Positions 36,175 through 44,068 of a DNA stretch of 64,000 nucleotides are shown piece by piece. The stretch spans positions 1,443,001-1,507,000 of the forward strand of contig NZ_CP104002.1 of the NCBI RefSeq assembly GCF_029201565.1. The letters are read 5' to 3'. The DNA comes from Devosia sp. SD17-2. GTDB taxonomy: Bacteria > Pseudomonadota > Alphaproteobacteria > Rhizobiales > Devosiaceae. The notes below the pieces were generated by a model. The model was given only the letters and a program-made list of their open reading frames with translations. It had not been told where the DNA came from and ran no database searches. The translations under genes were made by a program, and so were the position numbers. Within the stretch, counting starts at the first letter, position 1. Each line of letters opens with the position of its first letter.

Positions 36175-37229
36175 GTGCAATCGAGTTGCGACAGGTCCGC
36201 AAGTCGTTCGGCGCCACAGACGTTATTCATGGCGTCGACCTCAGCGTCGAAAAGGGCGAGTTCGTCGTCTTTGTTGGTCCCTCGGGCTGCGGAAAGTCCA
36301 CCTTACTGCGCATGATCGCCGGGCTTGAGGATATTTCCGCAGGTGAAGTCCTCATCGACGGCGAAGTGGTCAACGAGGTCGAGCCCGCAAGGCGCGGGCT
36401 CTCCATGGTTTTTCAGTCTTATGCCCTTTATCCCCATATGAGCGTTGCCGGGAACATGAGCTTCGGGCTGCGCATGACCGGCACCTCCAAGGCCGAAACC
36501 GAGCGGCGGGTCAAGGAAGCGGCGGCGATCCTGCAGCTCGAGCCGCTGATGAAGCGCAAGCCGAGCCAGCTCTCCGGCGGCCAGCGGCAGCGCGTCGCCA
36601 TTGGCCGCGCCATCGTCCGCCAGCCCAAGGCCTTCTTGTTCGACGAGCCGCTGTCGAACCTTGACGCCGAACTGCGCGTTGCCATGCGGGTTGAAATTGC
36701 CAAGCTGCATCAAGACCTTGGGGCGACGATGATCTATGTCACCCATGATCAGGTCGAAGCCATGACCCTTGCCGACCGCATCGTGGTGCTACGCGCCGGG
36801 CGCATAGAGCAGGTCGGCACACCAGCCCAGCTTTACGCAGATCCCGACAATGTCTTCGTCGCCGGCTTTATCGGCTCACCGAGGATGAACCTCATCAATG
36901 CCGTCAGCGATGGCCGCACTATCAGCATCGGTGACCTCGCCTTGACGCCAACACTGGCTGGGGCGCTCCCCGCCGGTCCTGTCACCCTGGGATTGCGGCC
37001 CGAGCAGTTCGAGGGCGGCGACGGGGAGACGGCAAGATTATCCGTCGCCGTGGAAGTCGTTGAAAACCTTGGCGGAACCTCCGTTGTCCATGGAAGGCTA
37101 CCGGACGGTCAGACAATCCTTGTCGAGCAGCGCGGCAAGACAAGGTCCGTGCCTCAGGACCGGTTGGAGACGGCATTTGCCGTCTCCGACCTCCTGGTCT
37201 TCGACGCCGAGGGCCAGCGCCTGCGCTGA
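36171..37229 (+). CDS. Sugar ABC transporter ATP-binding protein (UgpC/MalK type)
   Basis: A 352-residue ATPase: Walker A GPSGCGKST, signature LSGGQRQRVA, Walker B FLFDEPLSNLD, switch histidine VTHDQVEAM. The C-terminal TOBE-type domain contains PVTLGLRPEQF. The ATG at 36171 overlaps the GH2 stop by ATGA. It probably energises the importer of this operon and may also serve the importer at 38357, which has no ATPase gene, as such subunits are often shared between carbohydrate importers. Its stop abuts the convergent SDR with no gap. Confidence 0.92.
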   Translation: MSAIELRQVRKSFGATDVIHGVDLSVEKGEFVVFVGPSGCGKSTLLRMIAGLEDISAGEVLIDGEVVNEVEPARRGLSMVFQSYALYPHMSVAGNMSFGLRMTGTSKAETERRVKEAAAILQLEPLMKRKPSQLSGGQRQRVAIGRAIVRQPKAFLFDEPLSNLDAELRVAMRVEIAKLHQDLGATMIYVTHDQVEAMTLADRIVVLRAGRIEQVGTPAQLYADPDNVFVAGFIGSPRMNLINAVSDGRTISIGDLALTPTLAGALPAGPVTLGLRPEQFEGGDGETARLSVAVEVVENLGGTSVVHGRLPDGQTILVEQRGKTRSVPQDRLETAFAVSDLLVFDAEGQRLR

Positions 37230-38123
37230 TCAGGCAATGGCCTTGCCGCCGGTGACGCCGAAGACTTCGCCGGTGATGAAACTACCTTCCTGGCTGGCGA
37301 GAAGGACATAGATGGGCGCAATTTCGACCGGCTGGCCCGGCCGGCCGAAGGCACTGTTCTCGCCGAATTTCTCGACCTTTTCGGGGAACTGGCCGCCACT
37401 GGGCTGAAGCACTGTCCAGAACGGACCGGGGGCTACCGCATTGACGCGTATGCCTTTTTCGATCAGCTGCTCGGCCAGCGCCTTGGCGTAGGCGGCAATG
37501 CCGGCCTTTGTGGTGGCGTAGTCCAGAAGATGGGCGGAGGGATCATAGGCCTGCACCGAAGTGGTGGCGATGATCGAGGCGCCGGGCGGCAGATGCGGCA
37601 CAGCAGCCCGCGTCAGCCAGTGCAGGGCGTAAAGATTGGTCTTCATGGTCTTGTCAAAATCTTCGCTGGTCACGTCCTCGACGGATTTCCGCGCCTGCTG
37701 GCGCGCCGCGTTGATAACCAGAATATCGAGCCCGCCCAGCGCCTTGACCGCTTTTTCGATGATCGAATTGCAGGTTTTCTCATCGGAGATGTCGCCCGGA
37801 AGCGCCACGCCCTTCACACCGGCCTGCTCGATATATCCGATCACCTCATCGGCGTCCTCGGCCTCCTCCGGCAGAAAGTTGATGGCGACATCAGCACCCT
37901 CCCGCGCATAGGCAATCGCCGCCGCGCGTCCAATCCCGGAATCGCCACCTGTGATCAGGGCCTTGCGCCCCAGAAGCCGTCCGAAACCGGCATAGCTTTC
38001 CTCTCCATGGTCGGGCGCGGGCGTCATCCTGCTCACAAGCCCGGGGCGCTCCTGCTCCTGGCGCGGAAAGGGCGGTGCGGGATATTGATAGCGCGGGTCC
38101 TGCATGGTGAAGCGGTCAGTCAT
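37230..38123 (-). CDS. SDR family oxidoreductase, YdaD/YghA-like stress type
   Basis: A 297-residue short-chain dehydrogenase with the extended N-terminus (PAPPFPRQEQERPG, then PDHGEESYAG) of the general-stress SDR group typified by YdaD and YghA. The nucleotide motif is ITGGDSGIGRAAA and the catalytic Tyr and Lys are in DYATTKAG. The ATG at 38123 is chosen because TTGGAGGCC lies just upstream and because the longer frame reads into the divergent gap. It stands alone between two sugar-importer operons, convergent with the ATPase gene. A function in stress or detoxification is known only for relatives. Confidence 0.88.
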   Translation of the reverse strand: MTDRFTMQDPRYQYPAPPFPRQEQERPGLVSRMTPAPDHGEESYAGFGRLLGRKALITGGDSGIGRAAAIAYAREGADVAINFLPEEAEDADEVIGYIEQAGVKGVALPGDISDEKTCNSIIEKAVKALGGLDILVINAARQQARKSVEDVTSEDFDKTMKTNLYALHWLTRAAVPHLPPGASIIATTSVQAYDPSAHLLDYATTKAGIAAYAKALAEQLIEKGIRVNAVAPGPFWTVLQPSGGQFPEKVEKFGENSAFGRPGQPVEIAPIYVLLASQEGSFITGEVFGVTGGKAIA

Positions 38124-38288
38124 CTTGGCCTCCAATGGGATCGTGCTTGGCCAATGCATGAGGCGGAGAGGATGTTCCCGGCACTCTCCTGTGTCGGCGG
38201 ATGGGCGGAAGGTAGCCTTGGTTTCAGCGTCAAATCCCGCGAGCTTCAGGATTTCATCGTCCCCCATCGAACCCCTCTTGCCCAAGTC

Positions 38289-38304
38289 GTTATAACGTCA
38301 TAAC
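38289..38304. promoter_or_regulatory. 16-bp near-palindrome upstream of the second sugar importer
   Basis: GTTATAACGTCATAAC matches its reverse complement at 14 of 16 positions and contains the perfect palindrome GTTATAAC. It lies 53 bases before the binding-protein start in the divergent gap. The GntR/UTRA regulator of the same operon (42328) is the natural candidate to bind it. Confidence 0.45.
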
Positions 38305-38356
38305 TCTAATACGTGTTGCGGTTTGGAGAAGCCGCACAGGAGGATGGGAGAACGAC

Positions 38357-39646
38357 ATGCACGCAAGCAAGGGCTTGAGCCTGGCACTTTTTGGCGCGCT
38401 GCTGATGGCAGGGACCGCACCGAGCCAGGCAGCGGAGATTTCATTTCTGACGCATTGGGGACCGGATACGGTTGCGCAGCTGGATGCCGCTATCGACAAA
38501 TATGAGGCCGCGAACCCGGGTGACACCATCACGGTGCGCGCTGTGCCTTTTGGGGACCTGCTGACCACACTGCGGACCTCCGGGGGCGGGGCTGGTGGCG
38601 CAACGATCGCCGGCATCTATGACGCCTGGCTGCCGGACCTGGTCAAGGACGGCCTTGTGAGCGCTGCGTCTGACGAGATCGCCGGCGACACGAGCGCGAA
38701 CTGGCCCGAGGGCGTAGTCTCGGCTGCATCGGTCGGTGGCTCGCTCTACGGCATTCCGAACGAAATCGACGTTTATGCGCTGAACTACAACAAGCGCCTC
38801 TTCGAGGAAGCCGGTATCACCGAGCCGCCCAAGACTTGGGACGAATTCCTCGCTGCCGCCGAGAAGCTGACCGACAAGTCCAAGGGCCAGCAGGGCTTTG
38901 GCCTGATCAATTCCTGGGCCGCCGGCGTGCTGCATCCGTTCGCATCGCTGCTGGTGTCCAATGGCGGGGATCTGATCGTCGACGGCAAGCCGGTGCTCGA
39001 TAGCCAGGCTGCCAAGGAAACCTTCGAACTCTACGAGAAGCTGGTCACCTCCGGCTATGCCGACCCGGCCATGGCCACCGCCGACGCCAACACCACCGGT
39101 CCCTTCCTCGACAATTTCGTGTCGGGCAAGACCGGCATGATTATCATGGCCAATTGGTGGGAATCCGCGCTGCGCGGCGGCATGGGCGATGCGTTCGCCG
39201 ATGTTGCGACCGCACCCATCCCGGTGGGCCCATCGGGCGACAAGGCGCGCTCGATTTCCTACTCGTGGATGACCGTGGTCAACGCCCAGGCCTCCGCCGA
39301 GGAGCAGGAAGCTGCCTGGAAGTTCCTGTCCTGGCTCAATGGTCCGGACTCGGGTGAGAACGGCGCCTCTGCCATGGGCGAAATCCTGATGGCGATGGGC
39401 ATCCTGCCGTCCCGCACCTCGGACGGCGAAGCCTTTGCCGATCGCCTCAACGAGCCGTTCCTCGAAGGCTACACAAAGACCCTGGCCGACGCGAAACCGT
39501 TCCCGGTTGTGCTCGGTGGTCAGGAGTTCTCTGAATCGCTTCAGCAGACGCTTGAAGCGCTGCAGTTCGGCCAGGTTTCCGCCGCCGATGCCCAGGCCAA
39601 TGCCCAGGCTGACGCGACCGAAATCCTTGAGCGCAACGCGCAGTAA
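38357..39646 (+). CDS. Sugar ABC transporter substrate-binding protein
   Basis: A 429-residue extracellular binding protein with a signal peptide (LSLALFGALLMAGTAPSQA, cleavage near residue 24). The mature protein begins EISFLTHWGPD and carries NEIDVYALNYNKRLFEEAGI and IMANWWESALRGG, typical of carbohydrate-type binding proteins. GGAGGATGGG upstream of the ATG is a strong ribosome-binding site. It heads an operon of two permeases, a ROK kinase, a GntR/UTRA regulator and a SIS protein, so its ligand is probably a sugar that gets phosphorylated after entry, such as an amino sugar. Confidence 0.9.
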   Translation: MHASKGLSLALFGALLMAGTAPSQAAEISFLTHWGPDTVAQLDAAIDKYEAANPGDTITVRAVPFGDLLTTLRTSGGGAGGATIAGIYDAWLPDLVKDGLVSAASDEIAGDTSANWPEGVVSAASVGGSLYGIPNEIDVYALNYNKRLFEEAGITEPPKTWDEFLAAAEKLTDKSKGQQGFGLINSWAAGVLHPFASLLVSNGGDLIVDGKPVLDSQAAKETFELYEKLVTSGYADPAMATADANTTGPFLDNFVSGKTGMIIMANWWESALRGGMGDAFADVATAPIPVGPSGDKARSISYSWMTVVNAQASAEEQEAAWKFLSWLNGPDSGENGASAMGEILMAMGILPSRTSDGEAFADRLNEPFLEGYTKTLADAKPFPVVLGGQEFSESLQQTLEALQFGQVSAADAQANAQADATEILERNAQ

Positions 39647-39708
39647 GCGTCTTCTTCCGGCAGGCGGGATTTTCATCTCGCCTGCCGCTTTCCCAGGCAG
39701 TTTCCCGG

Positions 39709-40602
39709 ATGATTGGCCGCAATCCCCGCTCCGTTATCGGCATGCTCGCGCCTGCCACGGGGCTCATAGCGATCTTTGTCTTTGTGCCGATGGCCCTGAC
39801 CATCGCGCTGAGCTTTACCCAATGGTCGACCCAGACCGGGTTTGAAACCGCCCAGTTTGTCGGGCTGGCCAATTTTTTCGATCTGTTCGGCCCGACCTCC
39901 ATTGGGCGCGATTTCCGCGCGGCCTTTTTCAATACGGCTATTTATACCGGCCTGTCGGTTGCGCTGATCCTGCCGCTTTCGGTCGTGCTGGGTCTGATGG
40001 TGCACCAGACCTTTGCGCCCGGCGGCATCGTGCTGCGCACCGTTCTGTTCTCGACCTATATGGTGCCGATGATCGCGGTGGCGCTGGTGTGGTCCAAGCT
40101 CTATTCGCCAACCGAAGGACCGTTCAACCAAGTGCTGGGCTGGATCGGCATCCCGCCGCAGACCTGGCTTTCCTCGCCCAATACGGCCCTCGTCTCCATC
40201 GTCCTTCTTAATGTCTGGCAGCAGGTGGGCTATTTCACGGTGCTGGCGGTGGCGGGCCTGACGCAAATCCCGACGACGCTTTACGAAGCGGCGCGGGTGG
40301 ATGGCGCCTCTCCCTGGATGCAGTTCTGGAAAATCACCCTGCCGCTTTTGCGCAATACGCTTCTGTTTTCCGCAGTCATTGCCGTCATCAACGCGGTGCA
40401 GGTGTTCGAGCCGGTGGCACTGATCACCCAGGGTGGGCCGGTCAATTCCACCAATGTCATGACCTATCATATTCGCCGCGTCGGCATTGAACGCGCGCAG
40501 GGCGGCCTTGGCTCGGCCATGGCGGTGACGCTGATGTTGTCGCTGATCGTGGTCATCGTCTTGCTCTTTGCCGCCTTCCGCGATCGTGAGGAACAGCGAT
40601 GA
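39709..40602 (+). CDS. Sugar ABC transporter permease (MalF/UgpA type)
   Basis: A 297-residue permease. First helix is VIGMLAPATGLIAIFVFVPM and the docking loop is YEAARVDGASPWMQFWKITLP. The ATG at 39709 directly precedes the hydrophobic entry. It lies 62 bases after the binding-protein gene and overlaps the next permease by 4 bases (ATGA). Confidence 0.9.
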   Translation: MIGRNPRSVIGMLAPATGLIAIFVFVPMALTIALSFTQWSTQTGFETAQFVGLANFFDLFGPTSIGRDFRAAFFNTAIYTGLSVALILPLSVVLGLMVHQTFAPGGIVLRTVLFSTYMVPMIAVALVWSKLYSPTEGPFNQVLGWIGIPPQTWLSSPNTALVSIVLLNVWQQVGYFTVLAVAGLTQIPTTLYEAARVDGASPWMQFWKITLPLLRNTLLFSAVIAVINAVQVFEPVALITQGGPVNSTNVMTYHIRRVGIERAQGGLGSAMAVTLMLSLIVVIVLLFAAFRDREEQR

Positions 40603-41459
40603 GCAGCACTATGCGTCCCTATCTTCGCTATCCTGCCACGTGGAAGTCCGCGCTGCTGTCGCTGGCAATCCTTGCCATCGCGGTGGCGGCTGCCTTCCCG
40701 CTGGTGTGGATGGTGCTCTCCAGTCTCAAGACACCGGCTGAGAGCATGCAGGTGCCGCCCGTGTGGATCCCAGGATCGCCTAATTTCGACGCCTATTGGG
40801 AAGTGGCCGAGGTGGTCAATCTTGACCGGTCCTTCGTCAATTCCGCGTTCATCGCGCTGGCGACGACGACTGCCATCGTCGTGACCAGCCTGATGGCCGG
40901 ATACGCCTTTGCCAAATACAATTTTCCCGGGCGCGACTGGCTGTTCGCAGCGCTGATCGCCACCATGTTCCTGCCGCCCATCGTTACCCTCATCCCGCTC
41001 TACCGGATGACGGGCTATCTCGGCCTCAATGCCAATCTGCTCGGCGTGGTGGTGCCCAATCTGGCCAATGCCTTCGGTATTTTCCTCATGCGCCAATATA
41101 TCAAGGGCGTGCCCAATGATTTGATCGATGCGGCGCGGGTCGATGGCGCTTCGGAGCTGACCATCCTCTTCAAGATCGTCGCGCCCGCCGTTCTGCCGGC
41201 GATCGCCGCGCTGACGCTGTTTGCCTTCGTCTATCACTGGAACAGCTATCTCTGGCCGCTGACGGTGCTGCAGGGCAATACCGACCAATACCCGATCGTC
41301 ATCTCGCTCTCGCGTCTGCTCAGCTATAATCGCGGCGCGATGAATACCGGGCTGGTCATGGCCGGTGCGACCTTGGCGGTGCTGCCGCCTGTGGTGCTCT
41401 TTGTCTTCCTCCAGCGCTTTTTCGTCGACTCGATCGTTGCCACGGGGGTGAAGGGATGA
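40599..41459 (+). CDS. Sugar ABC transporter permease (MalG/UgpE type)
   Basis: A 286-residue permease with a first helix in ALLSLAILAIAVAAAFPLVW and the docking loop IDAARVDGASELTILFKIVAP. The end reads LQRFFVDSIVATGVKG, the normal MalG-like terminus. It overlaps the upstream permease and the ROK kinase gene by 4 bases each, showing tight translational coupling. No ATPase follows in the operon. Confidence 0.9.
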   Translation: MSSTMRPYLRYPATWKSALLSLAILAIAVAAAFPLVWMVLSSLKTPAESMQVPPVWIPGSPNFDAYWEVAEVVNLDRSFVNSAFIALATTTAIVVTSLMAGYAFAKYNFPGRDWLFAALIATMFLPPIVTLIPLYRMTGYLGLNANLLGVVVPNLANAFGIFLMRQYIKGVPNDLIDAARVDGASELTILFKIVAPAVLPAIAALTLFAFVYHWNSYLWPLTVLQGNTDQYPIVISLSRLLSYNRGAMNTGLVMAGATLAVLPPVVLFVFLQRFFVDSIVATGVKG

Positions 41460-42331
41460 GCCCGATCCTTGCCATTGATCTCGGGGGCACGCGCTGCCGT
41501 ATCGGGCTGGCCGACAGTGCCAATCCGGCAGAGGTCGCGCTCGTTGAGGATCGACCGGCGCCTTCGGACCGCGCGGATTTTCTCAATTGCATTCGCGTCC
41601 AGTTGGAAGCGCATGGGGCAAAGGCATTGGGGCTTGGCATTCCCGGGCTCGCTCAGGGCACAGTGTGCCGCTGGGTGCCGAATTTGCCTTTCCTTGACGG
41701 TCTGGACCTTGCCGCAGAATTTCCGGGCGTATCGATCGGCCTGGGCAATGATGCCCAGCTGAGCCTTCTGGCAGAGGTGCACGCTGGCGTGGCTGAGGGG
41801 CAGAGCGATGCGCTGCTTTTGGCCATCGGCACCGGCATCGGGTCCGCCGTTCTTGCATCAGGTATGATCATTGCGGGGCAGGGCGGTGGCGCCTGTTCCT
41901 ATGGTTGGGCGACTGCCGATATCTCGGATGCAGGAGAAGATGTCAGCGGTTGGCTCGAGCGCCAGGCCGCCGGCCGCGCCTATGACCAGATCGCTCATTC
42001 AATTGGCTTTGAGAACGGCCATGCCCTGATGGCGGCAGCGCGGAGTGGCGATCCCAAGGCACTGTCTGCACTCCATGCACCGGTTGAGGCGCTGGGGACC
42101 GCGACGGCGGCGGCGGTGGCCTTGCTCGATCCCGCCCTGATCATCATTGCCGGGGGCGTTGCCGAGGCTTGCGACATCCTCGAGCCGCTGCTGCGACCGG
42201 CCATCGATCGCCGCCTGCCACCGCATCTGCGCGGCGTCCCGATCAAACCCGCAAGATATCGCTCGCAGGCTGGCCTGATTGGGGCAGCTTTTGCCGGCGC
42301 GTCGGGGCCCAATTGGAGGAGGACATCATGA
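41456..42331 (+). CDS. ROK family sugar kinase lacking the usual zinc motif
   Basis: A 291-residue protein that begins ILAIDLGGTRCRIGL, the phosphate-binding loop of ROK and related sugar kinases, with a second loop LLLAIGTGIGSAVLA and an adenosine-loop region IIIAGGVAEACDIL. ROK kinases normally have a conserved zinc-binding CxCGxxGCxE motif after an ExGH motif. Here that stretch reads GGGACSYGWATADIS and no such cysteine set exists. It is therefore a divergent member. It probably phosphorylates the sugar imported by the preceding permeases. NagK- or NanK-like activity is possible but unproven. Confidence 0.82.
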   Translation: MSPILAIDLGGTRCRIGLADSANPAEVALVEDRPAPSDRADFLNCIRVQLEAHGAKALGLGIPGLAQGTVCRWVPNLPFLDGLDLAAEFPGVSIGLGNDAQLSLLAEVHAGVAEGQSDALLLAIGTGIGSAVLASGMIIAGQGGGACSYGWATADISDAGEDVSGWLERQAAGRAYDQIAHSIGFENGHALMAAARSGDPKALSALHAPVEALGTATAAAVALLDPALIIIAGGVAEACDILEPLLRPAIDRRLPPHLRGVPIKPARYRSQAGLIGAAFAGASGPNWRRTS

Positions 42332-43077
42332 CCGACCACCCTGCGGGTCTGGTGCGTCCGGACCGACGTCGCCCCGAGCCGCTGTGGCACCAGGCGGAAA
42401 TGGCGCTGCGTTTTCTTATTGACCGGGGCGAATGGGCGCCGGGCACACAGATCCCCAATGAGGACAAGCTCTGCGAAATGCTGGGCATTTCCCGGATCAC
42501 GCTCCGCCATGCCCTGCGCAATCTTGAGGAAGCGGGCATGTTGCGGCGGGAGCATGGTCGCGGCACCTTCGTGCGGTCCGCCACCATGGTGGCCGGTGTG
42601 CGCGGGCTCACAAGCTTTACCGACGAAATGCAGACGCTCGCCCTTTCCCCGGGCACGCGTCTTCTGGCCGCGCAGATCATTCCTGCGCGAGGCGCGACAG
42701 CTGAGGCGCTGGAGATCGCCGAGGGAGAAGACGTGGTCCAGTTGCGGCGCCTTCGGCTGGGCAATGGACAGCCCATCGGCATCCAGACCACCCATCTTCC
42801 GGCCAGTCGTGTGCCGGGGCTGTTCGAGGCAGCATCGGACGTCACCTCGCTTTATCGCTGGCTCAAGGACAATGCCGGCATCGTGCCGGTCCGGGCCAAG
42901 GAGGTCTATCGCGTTGGCGCGGTGGCCAAAGGCGATGCGCATGACCTCGAGCTGCCGGCCGGCACGCCGGCCTTTGAAGTTGAGCGCATCACTTTCGACG
43001 CGCGCAGCCCCTTTGAATTCGCGGTCTCGACCATGCGCGCCGACCGCTACGAAATCCGATCCACCCTTTACGTTTAG
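42328..43077 (+). CDS. GntR family regulator with UTRA domain
   Basis: A 249-residue regulator of the HutC/NagR subgroup. The winged helix includes IPNEDKLCEMLGISRITLRHAL (shown here as NEDKLCEMLGISR and TLRHALRNLEEAG) and is followed by the RREHGRGTFV wing. The UTRA effector domain holds VQLRRLRLGNGQPIGIQTTHLP in part and ends FEFAVSTMRADRYEIRSTLYV, which closely fits the family. The ATG at 42328 overlaps the kinase stop by 4 bases. Members of this subgroup often respond to phosphorylated amino sugars, fitting a kinase and a SIS protein in the same operon. Confidence 0.9.
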   Translation: MTDHPAGLVRPDRRRPEPLWHQAEMALRFLIDRGEWAPGTQIPNEDKLCEMLGISRITLRHALRNLEEAGMLRREHGRGTFVRSATMVAGVRGLTSFTDEMQTLALSPGTRLLAAQIIPARGATAEALEIAEGEDVVQLRRLRLGNGQPIGIQTTHLPASRVPGLFEAASDVTSLYRWLKDNAGIVPVRAKEVYRVGAVAKGDAHDLELPAGTPAFEVERITFDARSPFEFAVSTMRADRYEIRSTLYV

Positions 43078-43096
43078 TCTGAAAGGCAGACCCCTC

Positions 43097-43891
43097 ATGT
43101 CGACCATGTTCATCAGCAAGCTCGCGGCCATTGCCGAAAAGGCTGCCGGCGAAAACGAAGCCGCATTCGAAGCCGCCTCCAAGGCGATGAGCGAGACGCT
43201 CGCCAATGGTGGCCTCGTGCATCTTTACGGCTCGGGCCACTCGGTGCTGCCCGTGCAGGAAACCTATCCGCGCTATGGCTCCTATCTCGGGTTCAACCCG
43301 CTGACTGACCCGCGCGTCATGTGGCACAACATTCTGGGCGCCGGTGGCGTGCGTGAGCTGCTCTGGCTCGAGCGCACGGAAAAGTACGCTGAGAAGTTCC
43401 TCGACCACCAGCCGCTCAATCCGGGCGACACGATTGTCATCTTCGGCCACTCAGGCAGCAATGCCTCGGGCATCGACACCGCGCTCTATGCCAAGGAACG
43501 TGGGCTGACGGTGATCGCGATCACCGCCAAGTCCAACGCCAGCAAGCCCGCCACCCATTCCTCGGGCAAGCGCCTGCCGCATGCTTCCGATATCGTCATC
43601 GATACCGGCGCGCCGGTGGAGGACGCGATCGTTGCCATCGAAGGCTGGAGCCGCCCGGTTTCGGGCTCGTCGACGGTTCTGGCCATGATCATGATGCACG
43701 AGCTGGTCTCGCGCACGGCGCAGAAGCTGGCGGAAAAGGGCATCGAGCTGCCGGTCTTTGCCTCGCCGACCATTCCGGGCGTCACGCTGCACGACACGGA
43801 CATTATCTATGGCCAGTACCGCGAGAAGATGATCGACGCGCAGTCCAAGCACCTTGAGCAGTTCAAGAAGACCATGGCCAACGAAGGCTGA
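43097..43891 (+). CDS. SIS domain protein (sugar isomerase/phosphosugar-binding)
   Basis: A 264-residue single-SIS-domain protein. The phosphosugar site is in HLYGSGHSVLPVQE (residues about 35-48) and IVIFGHSGSNASGID near 113, both with the Ser/Thr pattern of SIS folds. The C-terminal helix carries SGSSTVLAMIMMHELV. It is related to the SIS_2 group that includes MurQ- and AgaS-like proteins, though single-domain members are often isomerases of unknown substrate. The start is at the ATG at 43097 (MSTM), with an ATG 9 bases later as alternative. It is the last gene before a strong terminator. Confidence 0.87.
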   Translation: MSTMFISKLAAIAEKAAGENEAAFEAASKAMSETLANGGLVHLYGSGHSVLPVQETYPRYGSYLGFNPLTDPRVMWHNILGAGGVRELLWLERTEKYAEKFLDHQPLNPGDTIVIFGHSGSNASGIDTALYAKERGLTVIAITAKSNASKPATHSSGKRLPHASDIVIDTGAPVEDAIVAIEGWSRPVSGSSTVLAMIMMHELVSRTAQKLAEKGIELPVFASPTIPGVTLHDTDIIYGQYREKMIDAQSKHLEQFKKTMANEG

Positions 43892-43913
43892 GGCCCTTTC
43901 AACCAGGGTTCTG

Positions 43914-43948
43914 AAAAGGGGTGCGGGCGAAGGCTCGCGCCCCTTTTT
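43914..43948 (+). terminator. Rho-independent terminator
   Basis: AAAAGGGG runs into an 11-base stem (GGGGTGCGGGC pairing with GCTCGCGCCCC, two G-T pairs) with a 4-base loop, then TTTTT. It closes the second sugar-import operon and separates it from the carotenoid genes. Confidence 0.88.
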
Positions 43949-43993
43949 CCATCCATGGCCGAGTTCGGTCGCCGCGTGATCCAAAACGCCTTG

Positions 43994-44021
43994 CCATGCG
44001 TAGACTATTGCACTTGCATGG
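43994..44021. promoter_or_regulatory. Inverted repeat upstream of crtY
   Basis: CCATGC and GCATGG flank a 16-base spacer in the 120-base gap between the terminator and crtY. It might be a regulator site of the carotenoid operon or chance; no second copy was found in the window. Confidence 0.3.
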
Positions 44022-44068
44022 TATGGTCGCGACGCGATGATCGTTATGCGGCAGGCGGAGGACTATCG

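Noticed and set aside
42419..43891. A 490-codon frame that runs from the GntR/UTRA gene into the SIS gene
   Set aside because: Its first 220 codons are a shifted reading of the UTRA regulator. The SIS protein begins at 43097.
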